64,000 nucleotides of DNA. It comes from Dactylonectria macrodidyma (Eukaryota; Ascomycota; Sordariomycetes; Hypocreales; Nectriaceae). Below the pieces are notes generated by a model. That model saw nothing but the letters and a program-made list of their open reading frames with translations, had not been told where the DNA came from and ran no database searches. This document shows positions 1 through 11,001 of this stretch, in pieces. The stretch lies in NCBI GenBank assembly GCA_020744425.1, contig JAGMUV010000006.1:3286001-3350000 (forward strand), written 5' to 3'. The position numbers and the translations under genes are program-made. The first letter of the stretch is position 1. Each line of letters opens with the position of its first letter.

Positions 1-616
1 GTATGCCGACGGCCCTATGCATAACCTTGCATCTGTAATATCTTGCCACAGCCACAGCCTGGCCAAGCTGAAATGTAAGTGGTGAATGGTTCATTCGATG
101 AGGTCATGTACCGCTTACATCTCGAATGATCGTCACGCTTAGCTTCCGAGCGCTGGGTGTGGCCACATCGGGTTAGTTCAGTTTTGCCAGCTCTCTTTCT
201 GCAATGTCATTTGTCTGACTTGGTGCCAACAACTCGCCCTTGATGGAGCGGACAGCCTTACCTTAGCCATTTGCCTGACTATGTAAGAAATAAGAGAGAA
301 TTGCTAGGTGTTTGGTGGATAGGATATGTGAGTCAATTTCGTGAATTGCGGGTGCGATATGATGCGAAAATCAAGGTGCATTAATGACAGAGTATTTAAA
401 TCACGTCTCCCAACTCCAGCTTCCTCTATCCTCCAAGTAACAAATTATTATACACATTTGCGAGTCTCCCCCTTGGCCACCATATCCAAACTGAATCCAA
501 GGCAACGGAGTGTTTCTCTTATCTCGCAGAGACCGCACGGGGCATTAAGCTGAGTCACTCTCAACTTCTCAACCAGGAGGGAAAGACTTGAGCCCGCCGT
601 GTCCAAATCATGGTCT
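1..616. other. Non-coding flank, no gene recognised
   Basis: I see no supported gene here. The only notable item is a 27-bp segment at 231-257 that recurs with one mismatch at 10869-10895. Confidence 0.5.
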
Positions 617-925
617 TTATGACGCCGCCGTAGGCTTGGCCGCCTTCGCCGTTCCCGACGCCTGCGTACCCGAAGCCTGATCGCCGTGGTCGACATAGTC
701 ACTTTGTTGGACGCCGTTGAGCAGGGCCGTCTTGGACGCGATGGCCGCGGTGACCTTGGCGGGAGGGTTGAGCAGCAGCTCGTAGCCGTCGGGCAGCTTG
801 ACGATGTTGTCGTCGCCGCGTCGGAGGAGCAGCTCGTCGTCGGCCATGGGCATGAAGCGACGGGCGGGGACGGCGGCGAGGGCGCTGCCGAGGAGGATGG
901 TAGCGATGATGGTGAAGGACTTCAT
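617..925 (-). CDS. Small secreted protein, 102 aa, function unknown
   Basis: A single-exon gene. Residues 1-18 (MKSFTIIATILLGSALAA) form a classical signal peptide: one Lys near the start, a hydrophobic core and an Ala-rich cleavage region. Residues 35-36 are an Arg-Arg pair (LLLRRGDD), a possible Kex2 site that would leave a mature peptide of about 66 residues. The tail is rich in Ser, Thr, Ala and Gly and has a short QASGT duplication. There are no cysteines, so it is not a typical disulfide-rich effector. The ATG is chosen because it begins the signal peptide. I recognise no family; being secreted is inferred from the N-terminus only. Confidence 0.6.
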   Translation of the reverse strand: MKSFTIIATILLGSALAAVPARRFMPMADDELLLRRGDDNIVKLPDGYELLLNPPAKVTAAIASKTALLNGVQQSDYVDHGDQASGTQASGTAKAAKPTAAS

Positions 926-2589
926 GGTGACGGGTATAAAGTTGTCGGTGTGATGATACGATGAGTTGTCGATTTGATGTGCGAGAGATGAGACGCTCTA
1001 GTTATTGATGTGTCGACAGTGGTGATGTGATGTGTTCGGTAAATGAATTGTGTACAGTGAATGTGACTGAATTGTAGTGTTAAGTTAAACCAAAGACTCA
1101 AACCTGCTTTATATCCTCTCCCCCATGTCCAATTCTCCCCGTCAAACTTTTCTACTACCCGAATCCTTAACCCATTCTCGGCCTACGCCAATAAAACAAA
1201 GACAAACCCGCCATCTGGATGGTCGAGACCCCACGGGAATGCCCGGGGGTGGATCTCTGTACCGATGTTTTCATCGCAGCGTTCACTACAGAGCTCTTTT
1301 TCCGAGAGAGGACGGTGGCTGACTAGGTCGGGGTTTTGAGTCGTGACTTTGTGGGGGGAGGCGGGTTGAGGCCATTCAGAGAGCGTAGTTGAGGAATGCG
1401 GGACGAAGTTGGCTTGGTTGGCTAACCGGATTGGCTGCACAGTTTGAGAGGCGCTGGATGAAGACAGTGGGAACACAGGTTCCATTATTCCCATTGAGGG
1501 TAATACCATCCTTTGCCGTCACTGATTGAGGCTGCTTTCTTGTTGGGTCACGTCTGTTGTAAGCATAGTCTCCGAGATAGTATAATCGCTTCCTAATTCT
1601 ATGTCGTGTTGGTCTCATTTACAGACTCATACAATGCTTCTCTGTACCAGATTCCCAATACTTTACAAACAAAGCATTCAAGCACAAACTCATAGTCATG
1701 ACTCATCCACAAGCCCAGATCGGCATAACCGTACGCCAGCCCAGATCCGTCCTCCCACGTAGCGTACAAGATCTCTCCATAGCATCAGATCTAGACAAGA
1801 AGCGCAGCTCCACCGCACCGGCAGCGCCGGCGTGATGTGGGAGATGGCATGATAAGCTTTGTCGCGAATTCCGGCAATCCGGACGTTTGCGACAAGACAC
1901 GCCCTTGGCGCCACAATTGGGCCCCAGGTCGTTGCGGATCGCGATCGGGGCTGAATCGAAAGGGATCCGGAAATGGAGTCGTGAGATTCTGACCCCAGAT
2001 TTCCCCTCTTAAGGGTTTTTGGGTCTTTCATCCTGTGCCATCTGTCGAATGTTTCATACTCGGGTCAGACGCTGAAAGGTGTTATACCAGACCCGACTGC
2101 AGGTGAATCATCCATCGTCATCTGCAGTTTGAGTAGAAACCTCTCATACTCAGCCGTTGTTGACTTCAAAAGAGACAGGTATCGTTTGCGTAATAAATGT
2201 GCCTGGTCGCAAATACAGTTGGCATCGCCATGGACTTCATCAACTAGTCGCAAGTGTCAGCGAATCCTGTTTTATGGATCGTGTCTTTTGTAGGTTTAAC
2301 CGAGGCGGGCTTACCTACCAACGATGGCTTCCTTTAAGTCTAATACGGCCTTTTAATACTCTGCCCGCACTCTCGTGATCGGAAATTGGTCGGTGTTGAT
2401 GTTTCAATCGCACAATCCGTCGCTAACTGCATAGGCTCTAGGTCTGACAACCGACCGGGAGGGCTGTCTCGCGTCTCGGCCGAAAACCCGCCAGGGTTGT
2501 GTATTTTTTGTCAACCTAGTTGTCATATCACATCTCTCATACTCCAACTGCTTCGTTAGAGCCCTACTCCTTTGAAGCTCATCCTCTCT
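926..2589. other. Intergenic, no gene recognised
   Basis: Only short open frames without recognisable domains or splice-supported extension. It holds the presumed promoter of the small secreted protein (926-1100) and the 3' flank of the regulator that ends at 2590. Confidence 0.45.
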
Positions 2590-4891
2590 TCAAGTGCTTT
2601 GCGCAGCAAGACCGGTATCCCAGCCAATGTTACCGCCCCCACCATGTCCCTGCGGCATGCTCATGTCCTCTACCGAAACCAACCGTGATGTCTTCACACG
2701 ATAGATATCCTTAGCAATTGCCTTGATTTGGTGACCCAAATGTTCAGCCGCAGGCCAAATGCGCGCAAACTGGCCCAAGGCGCCGGTACCCAGTCGGATG
2801 CGCTGTCGCAAATTATCGTCGTTGTGCGAGACAAATGAGAGCGACCACTCGCTGAGGTGGATAGTTGAAGCGAGAGTGATCATGTAGGCGAAGAAGTGCG
2901 TGTGAGACAGCAGAGGAACGCGATGGTTGATGAGCTTGGTGACTTCATTAGCCGAACGGATCGTATGCTTCGTATGCGCGTTAAAGACAGCGCTCGATAC
3001 AGCAGGCGTATTAGGCGCACACGCGTCAATGTTCTGTGTAAGCGACGGGTCAAGCTGCGAGTGCGGCTGGTGCAGTAGAATGGAGATGGCGTTGGCCATC
3101 ATGAAGGCCTGGAACAGCATCTCGTCGAGCTTGCCGTCTTTGTACAGCAGGCGACTCTTGGACGCCGGCAGGTTGAAGCGCCAGTTGGCCAGCAGAGACT
3201 CGATCTTGGCCACGTTCTTGTCCTTGAAGCCGAAAATGGGCGGGTTTTGGATGAGTTTGCCGAGGTAGCGGGAGCATTGGATGCGGTAGGCAAATGAGGA
3301 GAAGCCGCCAATGTCGCCGAGGTTGTCCATGTCTTCCAGGTTAAGCGGTTGAGGGATGTACTAATGGAGGTCAGCAGGGGGCAGCATGCGTATGTGGAGG
3401 AAACTTACGCCTGAGAGAAACTCGCTCTCTTCGCACGGCAGGGCTACATCAGCTGGGATGGTATACATGTTGAAGTTGGTGGACCGGTGAACACCTGCAA
3501 TGAAGGCATCCACGATGTAAAGATCCCACCAGGTCCTCCGCCAGCTCTCTTCGAGGACAGGCATGTTCCGACCATTGGCCGAGGCATACCAGCGCTTATT
3601 GAGGCCAATGTGAACCGCGAGGTCCTGGATATCCGTCAACAGAATATGGACCTTGTCCCTTTCCCGATTCCCGTCGAGTCCGATGATGAGAAGCAGCATC
3701 GCCTGGACCGTAAATCCGTCCTTGGGGATGTTGGGTTTGTAGACTAAGTGGGAAGCCTCATCGAGAAGCTTGGCACGCACCGCGGGGGGCTCGACGAAGC
3801 TGGAACCAATCCATCGGACCGTCGCGATGAGAGCGTCGATGGTGGGCTCGCCATTGACCAGGGGGAGGAGGAAGTCCTTGGGCAAGACAAAAGGATGGGC
3901 GGGATGGAAGTTGCGGTAGAATGATTCGACGTATCGGTCCTTGAATGTCGGGTTCTGTGTGGGGAACGCAAGGCCATAGCCAAAGGGGTCGAAGTCGAAG
4001 CTGCGATCAAAGGCAAAGGTAAATTGGCTGTTTGGAGCACAGGTCTGAGGGGCAGTGCCAAAGTCCAGGCCAAAATTGGAAAAGTCGACGACGGTCGGAT
4101 TAAAAGCGGGAATGGCGCAGGAAGAGAAGACGGCGGAGGAGGATGGGATCAGCTCGGAAGATGGAAGCAGCTCGGAGGGGATGGAGTAGGATGATGTGAC
4201 GGGATAAGAGGTTACCGGATAAGACGAGGCTGAAGTAACGGGATAAGATGAAGCAGAGGTGACGGGATAAGAGGTCGAAGGGACAGGATACGAGGCCGAG
4301 GCGGTGGTATAAGGCGACGAAGCGATGGCACTAGACGAGGATACAGGTATGGGGGCGTGAGAACTAACGCTGACTGCAGGCGGCAACGGGCCGTAGATGA
4401 CAGGCGTGGGAACAGGACGAGCCGGCAGCAAGGCGAGGCTCCTGGTGGGCAGCTTCTTGCGGCTGGGGCCCTTGTAGCCGCGTCGAGATGCGACGTACTT
4501 GCACTCGGAGTCGAAGGTGATGCAGCGGGAGCAGGGTCTGCGACCGTCACACTTGAGATGTTTGTTGCGCTAGACATTCATTAGCAAAGCAACAAGGGAG
4601 GAGGAAAAGGAATGGAATGGGATGGAATGGGATAAAACTCACACAGGCGAGACATGCTGATGGCACCGCGGCGACGGACGAGCGAGATGACGCGCCACCG
4701 CTGGCACGGAGCGGCTGAGAAGACGATGCAGTAGGGGCAAAAGCTGAAGCTGAAGCCATGACGTTAGGCCCGGAGGACGCGGAGGAGGCTGCCGGAGTAG
4801 AAGAAGCAGCACCAGCACCAGTACCAGCACCAGACGAAGAGTCCAGCGGCAGCATCAAAGATGGGCCATCGGCAGCTGCTGCGAACGCCAT
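2590..4891 (-). CDS. Zn2Cys6 fungal transcription factor, about 726 aa
   Basis: Three exons: 4891-4643, 4569-3409 and 3360-2590. The introns (4570-4642 and 3361-3408) have GTGAGT and GTAAGT donors and TAG acceptors, and all phases agree. The first junction falls inside the zinc cluster; joining gives CLACRNKHLKCDGRRPC then SRC and a last Cys six residues on, a perfect C-x2-C-x6-C-x5-C-x2-C-x6-C binuclear cluster at about residues 80-106. Then come an Arg/Lys-rich linker, a low-complexity Ser/Pro/Tyr stretch with a YPVTSAS-type repeat, and a middle homology region of the fungal_trans type (near FHPAHPF, later EESWRRTWWDLYIVDAF). The in-frame ATG at 4891 is preferred; the frame is open further upstream to 5005. 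A nuclear DNA-binding activator or repressor; its targets are unknown. Confidence 0.88.
4183..4300 (-). repeat. Coding tandem repeat inside the Zn2Cys6 regulator
   Basis: The second exon holds several imperfect copies of a short unit encoding SYPVTSAS-like residues, just after the zinc cluster linker. Such repeats often vary in copy number between strains. Confidence 0.6.
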
Positions 4892-6929
4892 TAGTCCCAG
4901 GTAGAGGAGAGAAGCTCCTCCGACGATGACTTCAACCGGTTGGAGAAAATTGAAGGATGGTTTTTTGATGGGATAATCCGTCCTCAAGCCCGTCTGGACA
5001 TGCAACCAGGCGGGGGGGCGCTTTATTATCGTGTTTCACTTCCCGGGGGGGCAGCTCAACCACTGGACACTAAAGGGGATTAGCTTCAGCCCAACGAGGC
5101 GAGGTATCTCTCAAGTAGCGTTGATGTATTTTTAGGATGTTCGTGGAGAGCTTCCAGAGCGTTGGATCGGTTAAAACGGCAGAGCATGGGAGCACAGATG
5201 GTACCAGAGAGATACACACGGCCCCGCCTTGTGTACAAAGGATCGAAGGGGCGGCCACTGAAGAAAACTCGCGAAATTGTTCGACCGACAGAAATCCCAC
5301 AAGCAATCCTCTGGATTCAGAGTTGGCCTACTGATGCGAAGAGAGAGCCTCGGCAATGGCGCAATTCGATAAGAGGCCGCATTAACAATATCCCCCATCC
5401 ATCATCTTTGGACCATCAAAGCATCCCAACCTGAGCTTCCATTTTTGTGTCATCTAATTGCGCCTTCTCATCCCCGTCAACGCAATCTCATTTGCTGCAA
5501 TCCCAAGACATGCATCACTCACTCCCCCCTGCTCATCCGTAGCAAGGCGGAGCCCCCTGAGGCTTGGAGGATTGGGGCAAGGGTCCGTCCCTTCACTGCC
5601 CCCGTCAGCACCATATTTTTGTCCTTTTAGGGGTTCTTTCCTTCCATCCCCCCTGCCAAGCTCAATTCCGACTCGCTGCCTTGTCGATGATTGCATCCAA
5701 GATGCGTGAGCGGGATCATATCTAGCATACGGGAATGCCGGGTGTGTTGCACAGCTGCGGGTAGAAAGGCTTGAATACAAATTCTTCCGGAATCCCTATC
5801 GAACATGTAGTAATATTGCTGTATGCAGATGCATGTAATTTTCCATTTCGCTTCCTCGACCCGAGATGGAACGGCATCAGGGTCCAGTTTGGCAGGTGAG
5901 AAATGAAAGGGAGAGCATGGATCTGGTCATCCTTATCGCTATCGCTCATGATGCGTTGACCGTTTTCGGAATGGACGAGCGCAGAGAGAGACTTTCATTG
6001 GCATCCAACAAAGAATTCTCATGCAAAAATAAATAGGCAATTATAGAAACGCCCGGTAGTACGGTGTACAGCTGTGACCTAATTTTACCATGTGCACTGA
6101 CTGGTAAATTGTCAAGATCCTGTCGGTAGTCGATGCAACCATCAAGGGTTGGGGCCTGAATGCTCATGAACCTGGTCCGTGAAAAGCCCCTAATGAAGTT
6201 ACCCTACAGGGAATCACCATCGTCGCTGTGAACACCCAACTTGCATCGTCTTTCTCCGCAGCACGTCTCCGCCTCCCATGTAGCCCCTGTGGATGTGACA
6301 GTTCTAGCTCGAATTAACACTAGATTGCTGGGCAGTGCGTAACTGATGGACCAATGGTTGTACGAGCCCTGTACCGTTCTCGGCATTTGGCATTTCAGCT
6401 GAAGCCCGCATCGGTCTTAGCGACCCAACTACCCTGCATCAGAAGGATTGGGCTTTTATTCCCACGGTGTGCACCGAGTTGATTCTCGCGACCATTTATA
6501 AATGCGAGCTCACGTTGCAGATAATATCTAAGCTGACCAGTCCAATCCTCATGATGTAGTTGGTCGGGTGGTGTGAAGACTGCCTACCCAATTGACAATT
6601 GGAGTGATCCATGTGGAGGCAAATCCCCAAATCCTGGGGCTACCAAGCTGTGTCTACCAATATTCCCTTTTGGCCTGTAGGGTGTGTGGGAAATTATATT
6701 AGCTGCGGATCACTAGCGTTTCTGAAACTTTTTAGACATTTGTTTGATTCTCTTTATTTCTAATGAAGCTTACTAAACACTTGGTATGTTTGTCGACAAG
6801 TAATTGCATATCTGGTTCTACTTCAACAGGGCAATCGGGCACCTAGGCAATATGATAAAACATTGGATAAAGCATGAATAACATTTCTATTTCAATCACA
6901 TACTGTACAGTCTACTATTCTCAAGCACA
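4892..6929. other. Intergenic, no gene recognised
   Basis: About 2 kb with no supported gene. It contains the likely promoter and 5' leader of the regulator at 4891 and the 3' flank of the aminotransferase. Open frames here are short and lack domain or splice support. Confidence 0.45.
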
Positions 6930-8488
6930 TTACATCTCCGCCTTGTGGCTGGACCCAGGGATGCTAGCATAATCCTGCACCTCCTCCAGCGTCTCCTTCA
7001 GGATAGCCATGCCCTTCTCAAACTCCTCGTCCGTAATCGTCAGCGCAACACCCAGACGGACACGCCCGGGCTGCGAGTACATCAAGGCACCCTTTTGGTA
7101 AGCGAGTCTGGCGATGCGACGCGCGGTGACGCCCTTGAAGGACTCGTCGATAATGAGGTTCATGTCTCCACCGCGCGAGGTGTACCAGCGTACGAAGGGA
7201 ATGCTCCAAGTAGCCGTCGTCTCCTTCCACTTAGTCTCAAGATACAGGGCGCGCTCGATGAGCTTCTCCTCATCGATGACCTCCAGGGTAGCGAGCACGG
7301 CGGCGTTGGCCTGGGGAGCCATGGCAAAGGTGCTAGCGGATTGGTAGGGCTTGACCAGCGTCATGATCTCGTTGCTGCCAAGCACGAACGAGGCAGGATA
7401 CGCTCCTCCGCTGATGGACTTGCCCATGGTGACCATGTCAGGCTTGTTCTCAGGGCCCATCCACTCGGAGCTCAGGAACTTGCCCGTCTTGCCGGCGCCT
7501 TGGCGGACTTCGTCTGAGATGAAGAGGCCATTGTACTTTTTGCAGATTTGGCGGACGCTTTTGGCGAATTCGAGTTCTTCCTCAAAGGTGCTGGAGTATG
7601 TTAGAAAAGTACCTTCAAGCCTAACGGAGGCGAGGAAAAAGTAGTCACTTACGGTGCTAGACCGTGGAAACATTCCATAATGACGGCGGCCACGCGACCG
7701 TGGTATTCGCTCAACACGGCCTCAAAATCTTCGGCGTGCAGGTATCGAAGGACCTTACCGGTACCGGGATGAATGTTGGTGATGTTCTTGCTAAAGACAC
7801 CATACTCTGCCGCAAGTTAGAAATCTGTCAAGTGAAAAATCACCACAAGGAAGCTCACCATGCTGATCAAGGGGCTCCATGATGGGCCAGACACCGCAAG
7901 TCAGACCGTGATAATTCTCCGAGGTTCCGAGAACCAGCACGTCCTCGGGGGGAATGCCCTTGTGGGTGATGCCCCATTTGCGGGCAATCTTGCAGGCCGT
8001 ATCGGCGGCCTCGGCGCCGGTGCACATGGGTGTGATCTTGTCGAAGCCGAGGCGGGTGCAGAGCTCCTTGGCGACGAGGGGCCACTGGACAGAGTGTGTT
8101 GACATGTTGGCGAGGGTGACTGTTGACAATGATTAGAGATGGGTCTTGGTTGAGAATGAGAGGAATAAGACGTACTGGTTGACACAGAGTCGGTGACGGC
8201 CTTGACGAGTTTGGGGTGGCAGTGGCCTAGGTTGGTAGCGCTGAACATGCAGATAAAGTCAATCAACTCTCGGCCATCGACATCCTGGCATAGTGAATTA
8301 GATATTATTCCATAATAGCACCTTTAGGAAACCAAGACGTGGTTATAGTCACTCACCACAAGAGTCGAGCCCTTGCCGGATACCATGAAGCCGGGAAGAG
8401 AACCGAAGGCGCCGACCGCGTAGTCCTCCTCCATCTTAAGCAGCTCGAGTGTCTTTTCAGACAATTGTTCTCCGGATTTGCAAGCCAT
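6930..8488 (-). CDS. Class-III PLP aminotransferase (ornithine/acetylornithine type), 438 aa
   Basis: Five exons: 8488-8357, 8284-8176, 8119-7859, 7806-7653 and 7590-6930. All junctions are GT-AG and all phases match, giving a full-length protein for the family (about 430-450 aa). Landmarks: the substrate/cofactor region NLGHCHPKLVKAV, the phosphate-binding TGAEAADTACKIARKWG, Asp near residue 245 (LFISDEV) for the pyridine nitrogen, and the Schiff-base Lys near residue 276 (TMGKSISGG). It transfers an amino group from an omega- or alpha-amino donor to an oxoacid; the exact substrate cannot be read from sequence. It is divergent from the Zn2Cys6 gene at 9047, across a 558-bp gap, so joint regulation is plausible. 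Confidence 0.9.
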
Positions 8489-9046
8489 TGTGTATATGGT
8501 GTGGGGTTAGTTGGTTGAGCGGTGTTTTAAGGGGAGGATCGAAGAGGAGGAGGAGAGGTGAGAAGTGCAGAGGAATGCAGAAGAGTGTGAATGCGATGAG
8601 TGGTGGGAAAGAAACCACATTGTATTGAATATTCCACATCTTATATAGTCGTCAAATGTGTCTCTGCCGTGTCAGTTTCCAACCGCCATCTACGGCTCCA
8701 TTCCGAGCAGACGACGTTGAATGAGTCGATGCGTGGGCCCTGGGGTATAGAATGAGGCGTCTGAATGGTCAGATTCCTTCACCTCCAGATCCCCATGTTT
8801 CCAGCATGGGAATAGTGCTCCCGCGGTTATCTGCGAACCCCTGCCACACGTCTAGCGCAGACGCGTTTATCTAATCGGCATCAGGCCATTCTGTGCGGGA
8901 ACGCTTTGGACGCTGTAGATACCGTGGGACAACCATGTGCGGCTTGTTCTTCTCCGCCTCGTCATTATCCGTGCCGTCTGCATCATCGTGGAGATTCCCG
9001 TCTAACAGCCTGTCTCATAGCCACCCCCTGCCTCTCGACTTATGAG
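8489..9046. promoter_or_regulatory. Divergent promoter between aminotransferase and Zn2Cys6 regulator
   Basis: A 558-bp gap separates the two divergent starts. A TATA-like stretch reading CTATATAAG on the minus strand lies near 8640-8648, about 155 bp before the aminotransferase ATG. No obvious CGG-N-CCG operator pair was identified by eye. Confidence 0.5.
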
Positions 9047-10536
9047 ATGACGCCTCCTCGGACCTCCAAGACGTCGACTAGGGTCCTGCCGATACCACCC
9101 CGGTCCAAGTCCGGCTGCTTCACCTGTCGCCGGCGGCACAAGAAATGCGACGAGGTGCGTCCCGAGTGCGCTGGCTGCGTCCGGAACCAGTTGATTTGCC
9201 ACTGGCCGGCTCCGAGCCCCGGCACGGCTTTAGAGCATCAAGACGCTGGATCGGCCCCGGAGCAAGACGGAGACAAGGATGCAGACGCTTGTCTCGTCCC
9301 CGTCATTATCCGCCAGCCTACCACCCTGCCGCCGCTGTTTCGGAATCATCGGAATAGCCTCCTCTTTGAACACTTTGCCCACGTCACGTCGCTGCAGATG
9401 GCCAGCCGTGTCTATCCTGAGAATGCCTACCTGTCGTATAATCTCCGTATCGCTGCCAACTTCGACGGCCTGCAGCATGCCATTCTAGCCATCAGCGCGT
9501 CCCACATCTTGTACATCAACTCCGAGTCCACCGACTCATCGCTGGATCACTATGTCGTCGCGCTTCGTGGGTTGACGCATGCCATTACCAAGTGGAAGTC
9601 TTCCTCTGCTATGGACAGAATACTGGTTGTTGCTACGTCTTTGGCGCTGTGTCAGTATGAGGTAAATAGCAATCGCCCTCTACAAAGTCTGACAGACCCT
9701 TATATTCCCAGGTGCTCAACGCCAATACTCAAGGCTCCCTGTATCACCATCTGCGCGCCATAAAGTGGATGATTTCAGAAATGCTGAAAAATGAGAGAAT
9801 CTACGACCAAGATATCCTCGGCTTCTTTCTCGAGCAGTATCAGTACCTGGCCATAGTCTCCCACGTCGGCTTCGGCTTTGGCCTGCAAATGTTGGATTGG
9901 AAGCCGGGAAACCAAAACACGGTTGACTCGTTGACGAGGCTCAACAAAGGCAGTCCAATCTACGGCTTCATGTTTGGTCGCTCACACAACCTCTTCGCTT
10001 TAATACCACGCATTCACAATCTGGCTCAGCAGTGCTGGCAGAAAGAGCAACCTACCACAGAGCAGGAAATCACATACTCGATGCTTCAATCAGAAATCAA
10101 TTCCTGGGATGGTACAGACGACGAGCACAACGTGGGTTACCAGCTCTCTGGGCGAATATACCAACAAGCACTCCTCATCTATCTGCACATGGCTTTCCAC
10201 GGCGGCAGGTCTCCCACGACAGGTCTCATCGCAAAAGTCGAACCTTGCATCGAGCTGTGTTTGCACTACATTGAAAGCCTACCAGCGGACGCTCACACTT
10301 GGACGACATCCATGTGGCCTACTCTCGTGTCTGGGTCATGTATGCTACTAGAAACACAGAGGAGCCGGCTCTCAAGGATATTGTCGGACTCGGTAATTCG
10401 GTTTCCTACTTTGGAAGGTATGCTCAAGGCACTCGTTCTCTATTGGAATGAACTGGATGAGGATACCGACTTATATGGCCCTCATGGGTTTGAAATGACA
10501 ATGAAGCGACACAATATCATTCTTTGCGTCGGGTGA
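9047..10536 (+). CDS. Zn2Cys6 fungal transcription factor, about 479 aa
   Basis: Two exons, 9047-9661 and 9712-10536; the 50-bp intron has a GTAAAT donor and CCCAG acceptor in phase 0. The zinc cluster C-F-T-C-x6-C-x6-C-x2-C-x6-C spans residues 24-51 (CFTCRRRHKKCDEVRPECAGC). The rest is a helical region like the Fungal_trans_2 class of regulators (UPC2-like layout: N-terminal cluster, long helical C-terminus). The frame is open upstream to an ATG at 8906, but the ATG at 9047 gives the usual short basic leader before the cluster. It lies head-to-head with a metabolic enzyme gene, consistent with a local pathway regulator; that role is inference. Confidence 0.85.
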
Positions 10537-11001
10537 TCTATCACTTGTGGCGTGTTGGCGTTTTGGAAAAACGGAGAACGAGATACCGTCAAGGTCGATC
10601 AATTTTGACAGATGTATTGGGATTGCAGCGTTTTCGTGAGCATTTATCTTTTTTTGGGGGGCTCTGGAGCTGCGTTTCTTTTGCATGATACTTCGTCCCA
10701 TGCGGTTCCATCCAACTAGCCACTCTTGAACATTGAGACGCCCTGAAGCTCAGGCACAACAGATTCTGATATTGCTGAATAATACTGGGTGAGTAAACAT
10801 TTACTCATGACAAATGCGAATACTACGATCACAGTCGTGTTTCGGATTGACAAAATTGCAAGGCTCAAAACTCGCCCTTGAGGGAGCGGACAGCCAATTC
10901 AGCAGCAGCAATGCTTACAAATGGTTTCACAAGTCGAAGAGTAGACAGTTGCAACCTCTGGCATGTATCCAGCTGTGGTCAGTGCATTAAAATTGCCGAC
11001 T
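10537..11001. other. Convergent intergenic region
   Basis: The 3' ends of two regulators face each other across this stretch. It holds the second copy (10869-10895) of the 27-bp dispersed repeat. No gene or RNA recognised. Confidence 0.45.

Noticed and set aside
6945..7517. 190-codon plus-strand frame across the aminotransferase
   Set aside because: It is antisense to a well-supported exon, with no domain; a codon-bias shadow.
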